A DNA stretch of 64,000 nucleotides from NCBI GenBank assembly GCA_046530735.1, contig JBHEQV010000003.1:124001-188000 (forward strand). Reading direction: 5' to 3'. The notes under the pieces are model-generated. The model had not been told where the DNA came from. It ran no database searches and saw nothing but the letters and a program-made list of their open reading frames with translations. Position numbers and translations under genes: made by a program. Within the stretch, counting starts at the first letter, position 1. Each line of letters starts with the position of its first letter. Origin of the DNA: Arsenophonus sp046530735 (GTDB taxonomy: Bacteria > Pseudomonadota > Gammaproteobacteria > Enterobacterales > Enterobacteriaceae). Below, piece by piece: positions 32,206 to 42,030 of the stretch.

Positions 32206-33205
32206 CGCCCAATACTGATTGAATAATTTTTAATTGTACAACCAAATATGTTGATGCAGAGAGTGATTTTAATTTCTTGATTAGAATTAAAATTATAACT
32301 TTACAGCCATCTATGCGTATGTTAAATCGATTAACCAAACATTCATTTTAATATCCCATCAGAGGACTAACTCAACGTTCTATACCAAGCTCTATACATA
32401 AATACTCTAACTCCTGTTTTATAATTAATAAACGTTTTGCAGCCTAAAAAGGCGATCTGTAAATTTTTTTTGCTATCTGTCGTAAGCACCAGATAAATAG
32501 TCATTGGATATACTTAATTAAGATCACGTAAGAAGGATTTAGCATTGGCTGCGTCCTTAACCTTGTAAAGACCAATAAACCCCATCAAATTTTTCGATCT
32601 ATATCTTTATACCTATAAAGATAGATCATAAAGTTTTATTTGATGGTTTCGTAAAATATTTTACATCTACGTATAGATAAGGAAGCTTGTAGCTTTTAAA
32701 CGATTTATGTTTCAGTTTTAAGATTTCCTACTTAATTTTATGCAAATTTCCAATCTGATCCTGCATAAACAGCGATTCAATTCAGACTAATATGCAATTA
32801 GTTTAGGAATTCTCCTACGGGGAAAGACGCTTCTACAATCAGATTAACAAGAGGAAAAACGTTTTTCACAGAAAACAGCTATAACTTCCTGAACGGGCAA
32901 CAGCCTCCACCCCTCCAGTCAGTAAACAATAGAGGAATATGGCTGCGATTATGAAAATAATCTCGTTTTCGATATTTAGCAAAAGCAAATTCGCTTATAT
33001 CATAACACTTAATCAAAGTAGATGCAATATATTTATTGGCTTGAAGAGCAGCTGTAATTTTATATATTATAGTTATTTGACTATGGAACCTAATAATTAG
33101 GATATTTTACCATCAACTGTATCCATGAATAGTCACATTTCATGAATAGGAATGTACTATAAATATCTATATAATTATCCATGATCAAACAATTAAATAT
33201 TAATT
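32206..33205 (-). mobile_element. IS481-family remnant (copy G)
   Basis: Minus-strand IS481 of about 1 kb. Reverse-strand pieces include 'LYNLKIIQSVLG' near 32.23 kb (family 'LYNHQLPQSALGS'), and a block near 32.87 kb that reads backwards as the 'RKTF' region found at 23.1 kb. Its final 3' codons are missing at the tandem junction with copy F. The 5' end lies about 140 bases before hldD. Confidence 0.82.
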
Positions 33206-33348
33206 AAAATAATATAGTATATTGTGCAAGTAAGTTTATTACTTTTAAATGCATCGCAATAAGTTATCCACTATGGGTTAATTTAAAATAAATATTATTA
33301 TCATCTAATATAAGTAACAATGATCTTGATTAAATAAAGGTAAATCCA
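33206..33348 (+). promoter_or_regulatory. hldD upstream region with ribosome binding site
   Basis: AT-rich interval between IS481 copy G and hldD. An AAAGGTAA ribosome binding site ends about 6 bases before the ATG at 33349. I could not pick a promoter with confidence; it must lie here or in the IS remnant. Confidence 0.4.
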
Positions 33349-34287
33349 ATGATCATAGTCACTGGTGGGGCTGGTTTTATTGGCAGTAATATTATTAAAG
33401 CACTAAATGATATAGGGCGTAGCGATATTATAGTGGTAGATAATCTCAAAAATGGCGCTAAATTTGTCAATTTAGTTGATTTAAATATTGCAGATTATAT
33501 CAACAAAAAAGATTTCATCAAAAGTATTATCGATGGTGACAATCTTGGTGATATTGATGCAATTTTTCATGAAGGCGCTTGTTCATCTACCACTGAATGG
33601 AATGGTCAGTATATGATGAATAATAACTATGAATATTCAAAAAAGTTACTTCATTACTGTATTGAACGGAATATCGCATTTTTGTATGCTTCTTCAGCTG
33701 CAACTTATGGTAAGCGCAGTGATTATTTTATTGAAGAGCGAAAATATGAAAAGGCATTGAATGTATATGGGTATTCTAAATTTTTATTTGATCAATATGT
33801 TCGTGGAATTTTATTACAAATCAGTTCACAGGTATCTGGATTCCGTTACTTTAATGTTTACGGTCCACGTGAAAGTCATAAAGGGAGTATGGCCAGTATT
33901 GCTTTCCATTTAAATACCCAAATTAATCAAGGTCAAAATCCAAAACTTTTTGCTGGTAGCAAAAAATTTAAGCGTGATTTTATTCATGTTAGCGATGTAG
34001 TAGCAGTTAATTTATGGTGTTGGCAAAATAAAATTTCCGGCATATATAACTGTGGTACTGGTAAGGCTAATTCTTTTCAGGCTATAGCTGATGCAGTAAT
34101 AGCTTTTCATCAAGAAAAAAAACTAGTAGTAGAATATACTATCTTTCCTGATAAATTAAAAGGTTGTTATCAGACATTTACTGAAGCAGATCTCACTAAA
34201 TTACGAGCTGCGGGTTACGATAAACCGTTTAAAACTGTGCCAGAAGGGATTTTTGACTATATGCAATGGCTAAATTGCAATGATTAA
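33349..34287 (+). CDS. hldD: ADP-L-glycero-D-manno-heptose 6-epimerase
   Basis: Converts ADP-D-glycero- to ADP-L-glycero-D-manno-heptose, the donor for the LPS inner core. The 312-residue short-chain dehydrogenase/epimerase has the NADP loop TGGAGFIGSN at 5-14, the ASSAATYG stretch at 114-121, and the catalytic Y140..K144 pair in VYGYSKFLFDQ. Homologues have about 310 residues. It heads hldD-waaF-waaC: the heptose donor enzyme with both heptosyltransferases. In enterics kbl-tdh and yibQ lie upstream; that neighbourhood has been broken here. Confidence 0.97.
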   Translation: MIIVTGGAGFIGSNIIKALNDIGRSDIIVVDNLKNGAKFVNLVDLNIADYINKKDFIKSIIDGDNLGDIDAIFHEGACSSTTEWNGQYMMNNNYEYSKKLLHYCIERNIAFLYASSAATYGKRSDYFIEERKYEKALNVYGYSKFLFDQYVRGILLQISSQVSGFRYFNVYGPRESHKGSMASIAFHLNTQINQGQNPKLFAGSKKFKRDFIHVSDVVAVNLWCWQNKISGIYNCGTGKANSFQAIADAVIAFHQEKKLVVEYTIFPDKLKGCYQTFTEADLTKLRAAGYDKPFKTVPEGIFDYMQWLNCND

Positions 34288-34298
34288 ATGGAAATAGC

Positions 34299-35342
34299 AT
34301 GAAGATACTGGTTATTGGCCCTTCATGGGTGGGCGATATGATGATGTCGCAGAGTCTTTATCGTACTTTGAAAACCCTACACTCAGACGCAGAAATTAAT
34401 GTTATGGCACCTGATTTCTGCCGGCCACTATTAAATAAAATGCCTGAAGTAAACCAGTCCATATTAATGCCTTTAAATCATGGATGTTTAGCTATCAGTT
34501 TACGTCATCAGATTGCTATTAATTTAGGTATTCAATCTTATAATAAAGCCTATATCTTACCTAATTCCTTCAAATCTGCGCTTGTACCTTTTTTTTCTCA
34601 AATACCTATACGGACAGGATGGCGTGGTGAAATGCGTTATTGGTTGCTTAATGATCTTCGTCTATTAGACAAAGATGCTTTTCCGCAAATGGTTCATCGT
34701 TATGTTGCTTTAGCTTATGAAAAAAATTCAGTTAACAACGTCGATGAAATCCCTAAACCAATTTTATGGCCACAACTTTCCGTAACAGAAACGGAAATTG
34801 TCCAGAGTAAATATATTTTTAATATTCCAAAACAGTTACCGATTATCGGTTTTTGTCCAGGATCAGAATTTGGTCCAGCTAAACGCTGGCCAACTTATCA
34901 CTATGCTAAGTTAGCTCAATTATTATTAGCTACTCATGGTTATCAACTTTTAATATTTGGCTCACAAAAAGATACTTGTATCGGTGAAAATATTCGACAA
35001 TCACTTTCTATAGATTGTAAACAGTATTGTTTTAATCTAGTAGGTAAAACAACCCTAGAGCAAGCAGTTAATTTACTAGCATCTTGCCAGGCTGTAGTGA
35101 CCAATGATTCAGGGTTAATGCATATTGCGGCTGCATTAAATCGACCTTTAGTTGCAATTTATGGGCCGAGTAATCCTAATTTTACGCCACCATTATCAAA
35201 TAAAGTAGAAATTATCCGTTTAATAACCGGTTATCATAAGATAAGAAAAGGAAGCACGGAGAGTGGTTATCATCAAAGTTTGATTGATATAAAACCTGAA
35301 CGCGTAATTACTGCATTAACTAAGTTATTGACGGTAAATTAA
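34299..35342 (+). CDS. waaF: ADP-heptose:LPS heptosyltransferase II
   Basis: GT9-family inner-membrane-associated glycosyltransferase adding the second heptose to the LPS inner core. The 347-residue product starts MKILVIGPSWVGDMMMSQSLYR and keeps the GT9 motifs: GFCPGSEFGPAKRWP near 187-201, and the donor-site run VTNDSGLMHIAAALNRPLVAIYGPSNP near 266-292. It is 11 bases after hldD. Length is the enteric one. Confidence 0.96.
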   Translation: MKILVIGPSWVGDMMMSQSLYRTLKTLHSDAEINVMAPDFCRPLLNKMPEVNQSILMPLNHGCLAISLRHQIAINLGIQSYNKAYILPNSFKSALVPFFSQIPIRTGWRGEMRYWLLNDLRLLDKDAFPQMVHRYVALAYEKNSVNNVDEIPKPILWPQLSVTETEIVQSKYIFNIPKQLPIIGFCPGSEFGPAKRWPTYHYAKLAQLLLATHGYQLLIFGSQKDTCIGENIRQSLSIDCKQYCFNLVGKTTLEQAVNLLASCQAVVTNDSGLMHIAAALNRPLVAIYGPSNPNFTPPLSNKVEIIRLITGYHKIRKGSTESGYHQSLIDIKPERVITALTKLLTVN

Positions 35343-35347
35343 TAGCC

Positions 35348-36322
35348 ATGAAAGTATTGATCATTAAGATCTCATCGATGGGTGATATATTACATACTTT
35401 ACCCGCACTGACTGATGCAGTTATACATTATCCTGATATTCAGTTTGATTGGGTTATTGAAGACAATTTCGCTGAAATTCCAAACTGGCATTATGCTGTT
35501 AAGGAAGTTATTTCGGTAGATTTTCGTCAGTGGCGAAAAAACTGGCTAGTAAAATCTATCAGGCAGAAAAGAGCAGTTTTTCGTGCTCAATTGCAACAGT
35601 ATAAATATGATGCAGTGATCGATGCGCAAGGATTATTAAAAAGTGCTTTTTTAATTACACGTTTAGCTCGCGGTGTAAGCCATGGCTATGATTGGAAAAG
35701 TGCCCGCGAGCCTTTAGCTAGTCTATTTTGTAATTCTCGCTATAGAATTAATAAACAGCTACACGCGGTTGAACGAATCCGACAATTATTTGCCGACAGT
35801 TTGCATTATCATAAACCAACTATTACTGGTGATTATGGTATTACACCATATTTTTCGCTATCGGGTTTAGAAAAAGAAAACGATCCTTATATTATTTTTT
35901 TCCATGCCACTACACGTAATGAAAAGCATTGGCCTGAATCTCATTGGCGACAACTGATCACCGATATACAAGTTAAAGGCTTAAAAGTTAAATTACCATG
36001 GGAAACTAATCTTGAATATCAACGCGCTATGAATCTAGCTAATGATTTCAAGAATGTGGAAGTATTACCTAAGCTTTCATTAGATGAAATAGCTCAACAA
36101 ATTATCGCAGCTAAAGCAGTCGTTTCTGTTGATACAGGATTAAGCCATTTAACAGCTGCACTGAACAAACCCAATATTACCCTTTATGGCCCTACCAATC
36201 CTGTATTAATCGGTAGTTATGGTAAATTACAACAAGTAATCATTTCAACTGATGGCAACATGGCAAAAATTAAACCGGATGAAGTCTTTCAACGTTTGGT
36301 TTTAATATTAAAGAATAAATAG
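35348..36322 (+). CDS. waaC: ADP-heptose:LPS heptosyltransferase I
   Basis: GT9-family enzyme that adds the first heptose to Kdo2-lipid A. The 324-residue product starts MKVLIIKISSMGDILHTLPAL and has the WaaC-type FHATTRNEKHWPESHWR segment and the donor-site VSVDTGLSHLTAALNKPNITLYGPTNP near 258-284. It follows waaF by 5 bases. Outer-core genes and the O-antigen ligase that often follow in enterics are absent, which fits a deep-rough LPS ending at heptose. Confidence 0.96.
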   Translation: MKVLIIKISSMGDILHTLPALTDAVIHYPDIQFDWVIEDNFAEIPNWHYAVKEVISVDFRQWRKNWLVKSIRQKRAVFRAQLQQYKYDAVIDAQGLLKSAFLITRLARGVSHGYDWKSAREPLASLFCNSRYRINKQLHAVERIRQLFADSLHYHKPTITGDYGITPYFSLSGLEKENDPYIIFFHATTRNEKHWPESHWRQLITDIQVKGLKVKLPWETNLEYQRAMNLANDFKNVEVLPKLSLDEIAQQIIAAKAVVSVDTGLSHLTAALNKPNITLYGPTNPVLIGSYGKLQQVIISTDGNMAKIKPDEVFQRLVLILKNK

Positions 36323-36584
36323 TAAAAATTTTTATATATCTATTTAATAGATAAGGTTTAACAAAACAATGCAACTTTCTCAATTAAGCTTAAATTAACT
36401 TTACAAAACTGTCAAGTTGACATTATATGTGTAGAAATTATTCTATAATGATAGTTTTTGTTTGATGCAATAAATCTTAGATATATTGATTGCAGATCAG
36501 AATTGAGTTCTGATTAGTAAATCATGGGTAATGTTTTGAGATTCGAATAAAATTTTCTTGGCTATAATCTTTATCTTATTACTC
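36323..36584. other. Unassigned stretch after waaC, with a small hairpin
   Basis: No gene is visible. A perfect 7-bp stem, ATCAGAA (36496-36502) with TTCTGAT (36508-36514), has a 5-base loop but lacks a clear T-run, so it is only a weak terminator candidate for hldD-waaF-waaC. Confidence 0.35.
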
Positions 36585-38005
36585 TAATAAAAAGAGTTAC
36601 CAGTAAATCTGATATATGGTTGGTCAGACTACGTTCCACTTTGATCCTTCATGAATCTTTTCTTCATCCTTAAATTAGATGTTGTTTACCAGCAGAGTTA
36701 GCAGGATGAAATCTCTTTAGCTGGTTCTAGATTTTCTGAGAAGACGGGAGCAACTTAAATACCATTGAAAGGATTGTTTTCGCGAACTATAGTGCCTTCG
36801 TGCATCAGCTTCATAAGCTCATTCTCACAAAATCTGATTCAATCAGGATTTGTTATCCTTATTGATGACCAGTGCACTAACGAGAAGACATGGAATGCTA
36901 GCTGTTTTTTCGATCTTTCCTCAGCTTCTTAATCTCTGCAGTAATTTCTAAAACCCTTTTTAATAAAGCATTAAAGGCTTTTGTTAGCGGTATCATGACT
37001 CTCTTGTAGGCAGACTTCCAGAAGCTCATCCTTAACTTTCAGTTGGATGTCTTTATGGAGTGAAATCAATTAGATTAGTTATTTTGTCTATTCAATAGCA
37101 TTTGTACTATGTGTACTGGAATATTTTTGCCATTGTGTTCAAAACTAATGGCATGTCTCCCCCATAGCAATCCTGAAAATACGGTTAATCCACGCTGTTT
37201 TCAGGCAATTAAGAAATTCGTTCCAGTTTGCTTCTGAGTCTTGATGAGCATCTTCAATACACAACTAACTCCTTGCGTCAATGTGCAGTGATGTCGATAA
37301 TGAGCAGCAGATAAAAACAATCATCTTGTCTAATAGAACAGTATATGTCATTAATCAAGAAATAAATATAGCCCGGATCGATTAAATCATGAAGTATCAT
37401 TGTCTATATTCTTCAAGTCATTGATGTTTTAATCTCCTGATTGGTACTGGCAAAGAGATAATGTGCTTTTCATCGAGAAACACCTTCAGAATCATGAAAA
37501 TCACTAATTAAGATGCCTCACAAGTACACAAAATATGGTGTCAACTCTTAGCTCCTTTTTATAGTCTTCAGATAAGGCAAAAATTATCTGTTGAAGGATA
37601 TTCTGTTGACGATAGAGAATTTCTAACATTAGGCAGGTTAATCTCAACATCGCCAATATCCATCTTCTAGGTTGACTATCGCAATAACCGTTGAAGATGA
37701 CGGTATGACACGTCCATCTATAAAAAGCGGCGTTGAGCATGTTGTTGCAACATAGATTCGAGCTCCCTCTCAACAGTGGTGCCTATCAACTACCTGACAT
37801 TATTAAGAATGAGTTCATATAAAGAAATGGACTAGGGTAATATCTAGTTTCGCGCATAGCTGTAGAGCTAGACTTTTTTATAAAATATCATCTCTCTGTT
37901 GTTGAAATCATCCACGAAAACAATCAGGCAGAGGATATTGCCACCCATCTTCGAAACTTCATATACCAAAATTAGTATAACTTTTCTCAGTATCACCTAA
38001 GAATC
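36585..38005 (-). mobile_element. IS256-family remnant (copy O)
   Basis: The longest minus-strand IS256 copy, colinear with 14.40-15.79 and 28.11-29.54 kb. The left end carries 'ttaaattagatgttgttta', the right end 'aatatcatctctctgttg'. It ends against the middle of an IS481 (copy H), whose 3' half is missing. The open frame at 37504-37773 is a transposase-strand fragment with no continuous domain. Confidence 0.78.
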
Positions 38006-38019
38006 ATTGAGGATTGATC

Positions 38020-38655
38020 TTAATAAGGACGAATAAATATCTATCAAGTTGCCTGAGGCATATCATCTACAAAAATAACATTGTAAAATTTCATTTGAAA
38101 TTTTCAGAAGATATTTCAATCTACGTGAGATAATCACGCTCATAGTTTTAAACCATTTATGCTTCTGCTTAAATATTTTTCTGGCTCATTTCACGCAAAT
38201 TCCTACTCGTACCTGCATAAGCAGTGATCAAGGCCAGTCTAGATAGAACTGCTTTTAGGATTCGTGTACAAGAGACGACTCTACCAGCAGATTGTAGAAA
38301 AGGAGAAAATGTTTTTCGCAAGAAAACGACTATAATTTATTGAGTATGGGGCAAGTATTGTCAGTAAAAATCGGAATATGGCTATGATCTTATTAAGATC
38401 ATCTTGTTTTTGATTTTTAACAATACGTAAATTCGGATATCCAATCTAACCCTTACCAAAAGTAGATGGATAATTCTCCTCTCCTCTTGAAAAGAGGCAC
38501 CAATTTTAGGTGTTGTAGTTTCCTGATGATAAAGCTTCATCATCATGATATTTTACCCTAAACTTATATTCTTCAGTAACCATCATCTTGCCATAAATAG
38601 AGCTATACAACTAGGGATTATATAATAAAAATCTGAAACCAAACAATTAATTTGT
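38020..38655 (-). mobile_element. IS481 remnant, 5' part only (copy H)
   Basis: Colinear with the 5' two-thirds of IS481 copies G and I, including the 'aaaatgtttttcgcaagaaaacgac' type block near 38.3 kb and the 5' end at about 38.65 kb. The 3' part is lost at the junction with IS256 copy O. The 5' end cuts the dead dusB gene. Confidence 0.75.
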
Positions 38656-38908
38656 GTGGCTACCTGTCATTTCATCTGGATCAGATTACCTATAATTTGT
38701 ACAGAACGAATATCTGAATCTATCATCATGAATCATTCTTATTTAGGTTTATCTATTTTCTATAGATGAGGATTGGAAAACAGGATTTCAATAACTATTA
38801 TATCATCACTCATTCAATAATTTAATGATTAAAAAGTCTATAGATGACAGACCAACACTCGCTATTGGCGCTACAATTAGGCAGTTTTTTCTAAAATTTA
38901 ATAACCAT
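38656..38908 (-). pseudogene. dusB: Dead dusB (tRNA-dihydrouridine synthase B), N-terminal fragment
   Basis: On the minus strand from an ATG at 38908, pieces match the DusB N-terminus: 'NPVFQSSSIENR', then 'IRMIHDD' and 'SDPDEMTGS' (family 'NPxxWxSDKSRLRMxHxDE' and 'GSDPxEMAxAAR'). Frames shift. The gene is truncated by the 5' end of IS481 copy H at about 38655. Order prmA-dusB is enteric. Confidence 0.8.
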
Positions 38909-39264
38909 AGGTAAATAAAGAATAGCATCCTATATGACTTACGAGGTAGTTTACCTTACGTATTTTTTACAAGATATAAAAAGATAAATTTTGAGTAAAA
39001 TGATATTTATTTGAAATATTTTATCCTTATTTTTAAATTTTATTATTATAAATAATAAATTATTTATTAGGTTAAATAACCTATCTTGATCTTATCAAGA
39101 ATTAATTTTGATAACTATTTTATCATGGTTAATAAAAATATTTTAATATAAAAATATAAATTTTCAATTTATAATAGTTATTATTTATAATCTTTTAATA
39201 AAAAAATTATTCGCATAATTTTTATTACTGGAATTAACGTATGTATTACGCTAATCCTGCTTAA
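38909..39264. other. Intergenic region between dead prmA and dead dusB
   Basis: Extremely AT-rich and without genes. In enterics this interval carries the strong dusB-fis promoter; nothing recognisable of it can be read here. Confidence 0.35.
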
Positions 39265-40181
39265 GTTAAATCCGATTTTTTATTCCAATTATTAACATAA
39301 TCCTTCTTTTTCTATTATTAACTCAATGTTCAACTTGTTATTAACAAACAATTATAACTGATTTTTCCTGATTAGTTAATATTCTAGACAATTTAAATAA
39401 ACCATTTTAGTTCATAATTCCAGATTGCACCAGCTAATTCACGTAATGGAGCTCATCTAAGATACTAAATAATAATTCGCCTTTAGATCTTCAGGTTAAT
39501 ATTTAATCAAATAAAAACTAATTTATCAGAAATATTATTTTTCTTGCCGTCGTTTTAGCTAGCCAGACAAATAAGCTTAAATCTCGATATCAATGCTAAT
39601 GACTTTCATTATACCTAACTTAAGTGCAGAAATAGCCAGTATTCACTAAGATATAATCAAAATCGATAACTGTTTTATTTTTTAAATTTAAGCTATCTAG
39701 CCACACTAAACATAGTGATATTATAGGGTACTGGTGTTGGTGCCCAGTACTAAATTACCAAGCTAAGATTCAAAATAAATTAACTACATTGAGATCAGGT
39801 ACATTACGCTAGCTAGGGAAAACCTATAATTCATGCCAAAAACATATGATATGAAATTATCTATCCATTCACGTTACTAATCTTTATCTTCTATTTGTTC
39901 AATTTTATGCACAAATTTTTATAGAGTAAGGAATGATTTTCAAATTGACTAATAACCTTCTCAATATCCATTTCAGCATCAAATAAACTTAATAATATCT
40001 GCTATATAGCCTCGCTAAAGACAAATTCCCCAGTAGAGATTTTAAAAAAAATATTGTCATAACTATCTAAAAGATAATGGAAAACACCATCTCTATATAT
40101 TCCACATTAATATATCACTTAAGGCTGAAAGCAGCCTGCTCAGCTGCTAAAAATTTAGACATATTTGTATCCAGAGAGCAT
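39265..40181 (-). pseudogene. prmA: Dead prmA (ribosomal protein L11 methyltransferase)
   Basis: Minus strand. Near 40.18 kb 'WIQICLNF' matches the PrmA N-terminus. Then follow 'DAEMDIEKVISQFENHSLL' (family 'DAETDMNDVVAILENHPLL'), 'KIEQIEDKD' and 'REWIDNF', 'GTGTN', 'LAISALKLG' and 'VISIDI' (the SAM-binding region), and a C-terminal 'ILTNQEKSVI'. Several frames and stops. Its position downstream of panF is the enteric one. Confidence 0.88.
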
Positions 40182-40264
40182 AAATATTTTTAATATCTTT
40201 GATTATTAGCTTATTTTTATTGATGTAGATAATAATTTTCTCACCAACAAGACTACCTATTAAA

Positions 40265-41678
40265 AAAGCAAGCTTAATAATATTGAAGTGGGTTGTTATG
40301 GGATACCGGATTGGATAAAATTTGAAATTTTAACATCAAAAGCGAAAAATAATGTGTAAGAGATAGCACTGAAGTTCATTGAACTTAATGAATATTAAAA
40401 CGGTTAGATTTTTGGCATTAAATTCTTAGTATTAATTAACAAAAACAATTTGTGATTCATCAAAATCCAATAATTTTAACTAAATAATCATTTGAAGTGA
40501 TTGCTAAACGACTTATAGCAATAAAATACTAAAAATGAGAGTAGAAGCACACTTGAAAATTTAGATTAGTTTTTTATTTTTATCTCTTTTGATATAATTT
40601 TTATATATATAGATCTTTTATGATAATTACTGAAGATTGAATCAATTATGAATTAATTATTGAAATAATGACAGCGATTGAACCAGATAAAAACTTCCAC
40701 AGTGAAGAGAGAGGTAAAACTGTAATCATTAATGTTATGATCATCTGATATGAAATCGTTAAATTCAGTAAAAATATCCAGACCTAATACACCTATTAAA
40801 TATATTTTAAGCATTATAATAACCATTATAATTGTGCTAATAATGATCCCACGGTACATTTCTTCGCTATCTTTATAAGAAAAATAGCGAGCAGTAGCTT
40901 GTGGTAAACTACTAACCAAAAAAATAAACTAATTCTCAGAAGGAAACATAAATGACATTATGAATATATTATTGCGGCCTTGTGACATAATCAATTTTAG
41001 ATCAATTGATTTTAATGTCTTAATTGCTGCAGCAAGGGGCTCACTTTCCCTACCCCTTGTCAGTAGTTGTAAGCAACAGAATAATGGTTCCAATAACTTA
41101 AACAAAACCTTGGAAAGTGTTATTAAAAGCGATAGCCTTAAAATCATTAAATGCAGTGTAAAAACAATAGTGATATAAAATATTAATAACTATATTTCAT
41201 AGGAGGAATGTTTTTTCAGCCTATAGTAAACAAGCTTCATCAGTAAATTGAACTATCATAGCACCAACTAAAGAAAGCGGACGAACAAATAATACTAGCA
41301 ACTTATACCAATAAACGAGTTTGAAACGAGCTATAACATGTTATTAAGTATCACATATTATAATAATGGCTGCTAGGATGGTGAATTCTTACCTAAATAC
41401 GCCAAGAGATAGATAACCAAATAGTTTACACATGAATTAAGGAAAATTAGCAACCCAGCCATAGTCCATATTAGTTGCACTAGGACTACCTATGAAAAAC
41501 TAGCACTGATGTAGATTGCAGTGCTTGTGATCGCCAAAACAAGCCTCTCAATATAGAAATTATCCAGAAAGTATTCATGCAAAATTTACTTTTTTGATAT
41601 CAATGATGAGCATAAACAGATAATAAATAAACTAATAATAAATAACTAATAAGTGGGTAAGAGAATTTCAATTTGCAT
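40265..41678 (-). pseudogene. panF: Dead panF (sodium/pantothenate symporter)
   Basis: Minus strand from an ATG at 41678 (MQIEILLP). 'LHEYFLDNF' and 'VLAITSTAIYISA' follow. Two open pieces remain: 40929-41147 (with 'IKTLKSIDLKLIMSQGRNNI') and 40653-40919 ('VSSLPQATARYFSYKDSEEM', then hydrophobic 'YRGIIISTIIMVIIM'). The C-terminal part can be followed to about 40.27 kb in other frames. These pieces might be annotated as small proteins but are fragments of one decayed 12-13 TM transporter. Confidence 0.92.
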
Positions 41679-41689
41679 CTATATCTTCT

Positions 41690-41930
41690 CCAATAATATT
41701 ATTTAAAAAGATTTAACTATTAAAATATAAAATAAAAAATCATAAGTAAGTATAAATATGAAAGTTCATTCCATAATAGAATCTCTGTTATTTATATCCT
41801 TCAGTTAGGATATAAATAATCATAATCCAACTACATAAATAAGCAAGAACAAGAAAAACTGATCAACGAGCTTTTTTCTTAAATTAAAGAAAAGATTTGT
41901 TTATTGGTTCTCCTAGTAATAAAAGCTTAA
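41690..41930 (-). pseudogene. yhdT: Dead yhdT (small membrane protein)
   Basis: Between accC and dead panF, as in enterics. Minus-strand pieces such as 'YLYLLMIF' and 'NNIIGEDI' align with the second hydrophobic segment and the end of YhdT ('CILTPLLFIGLCW..', 'RDIPLED'). Stops and frameshifts are present. The gene is short, so the call rests mainly on position. Confidence 0.6.
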
Positions 41931-42030
41931 TCTGAGAGATTGTATCTTATTTTAAAAAATATCTTCCGAAGATTATCAAAAACAAAGGTATTTTCTTTAC
42001 TCTATTATAAAGAAATGTAAATAGAAAAGT

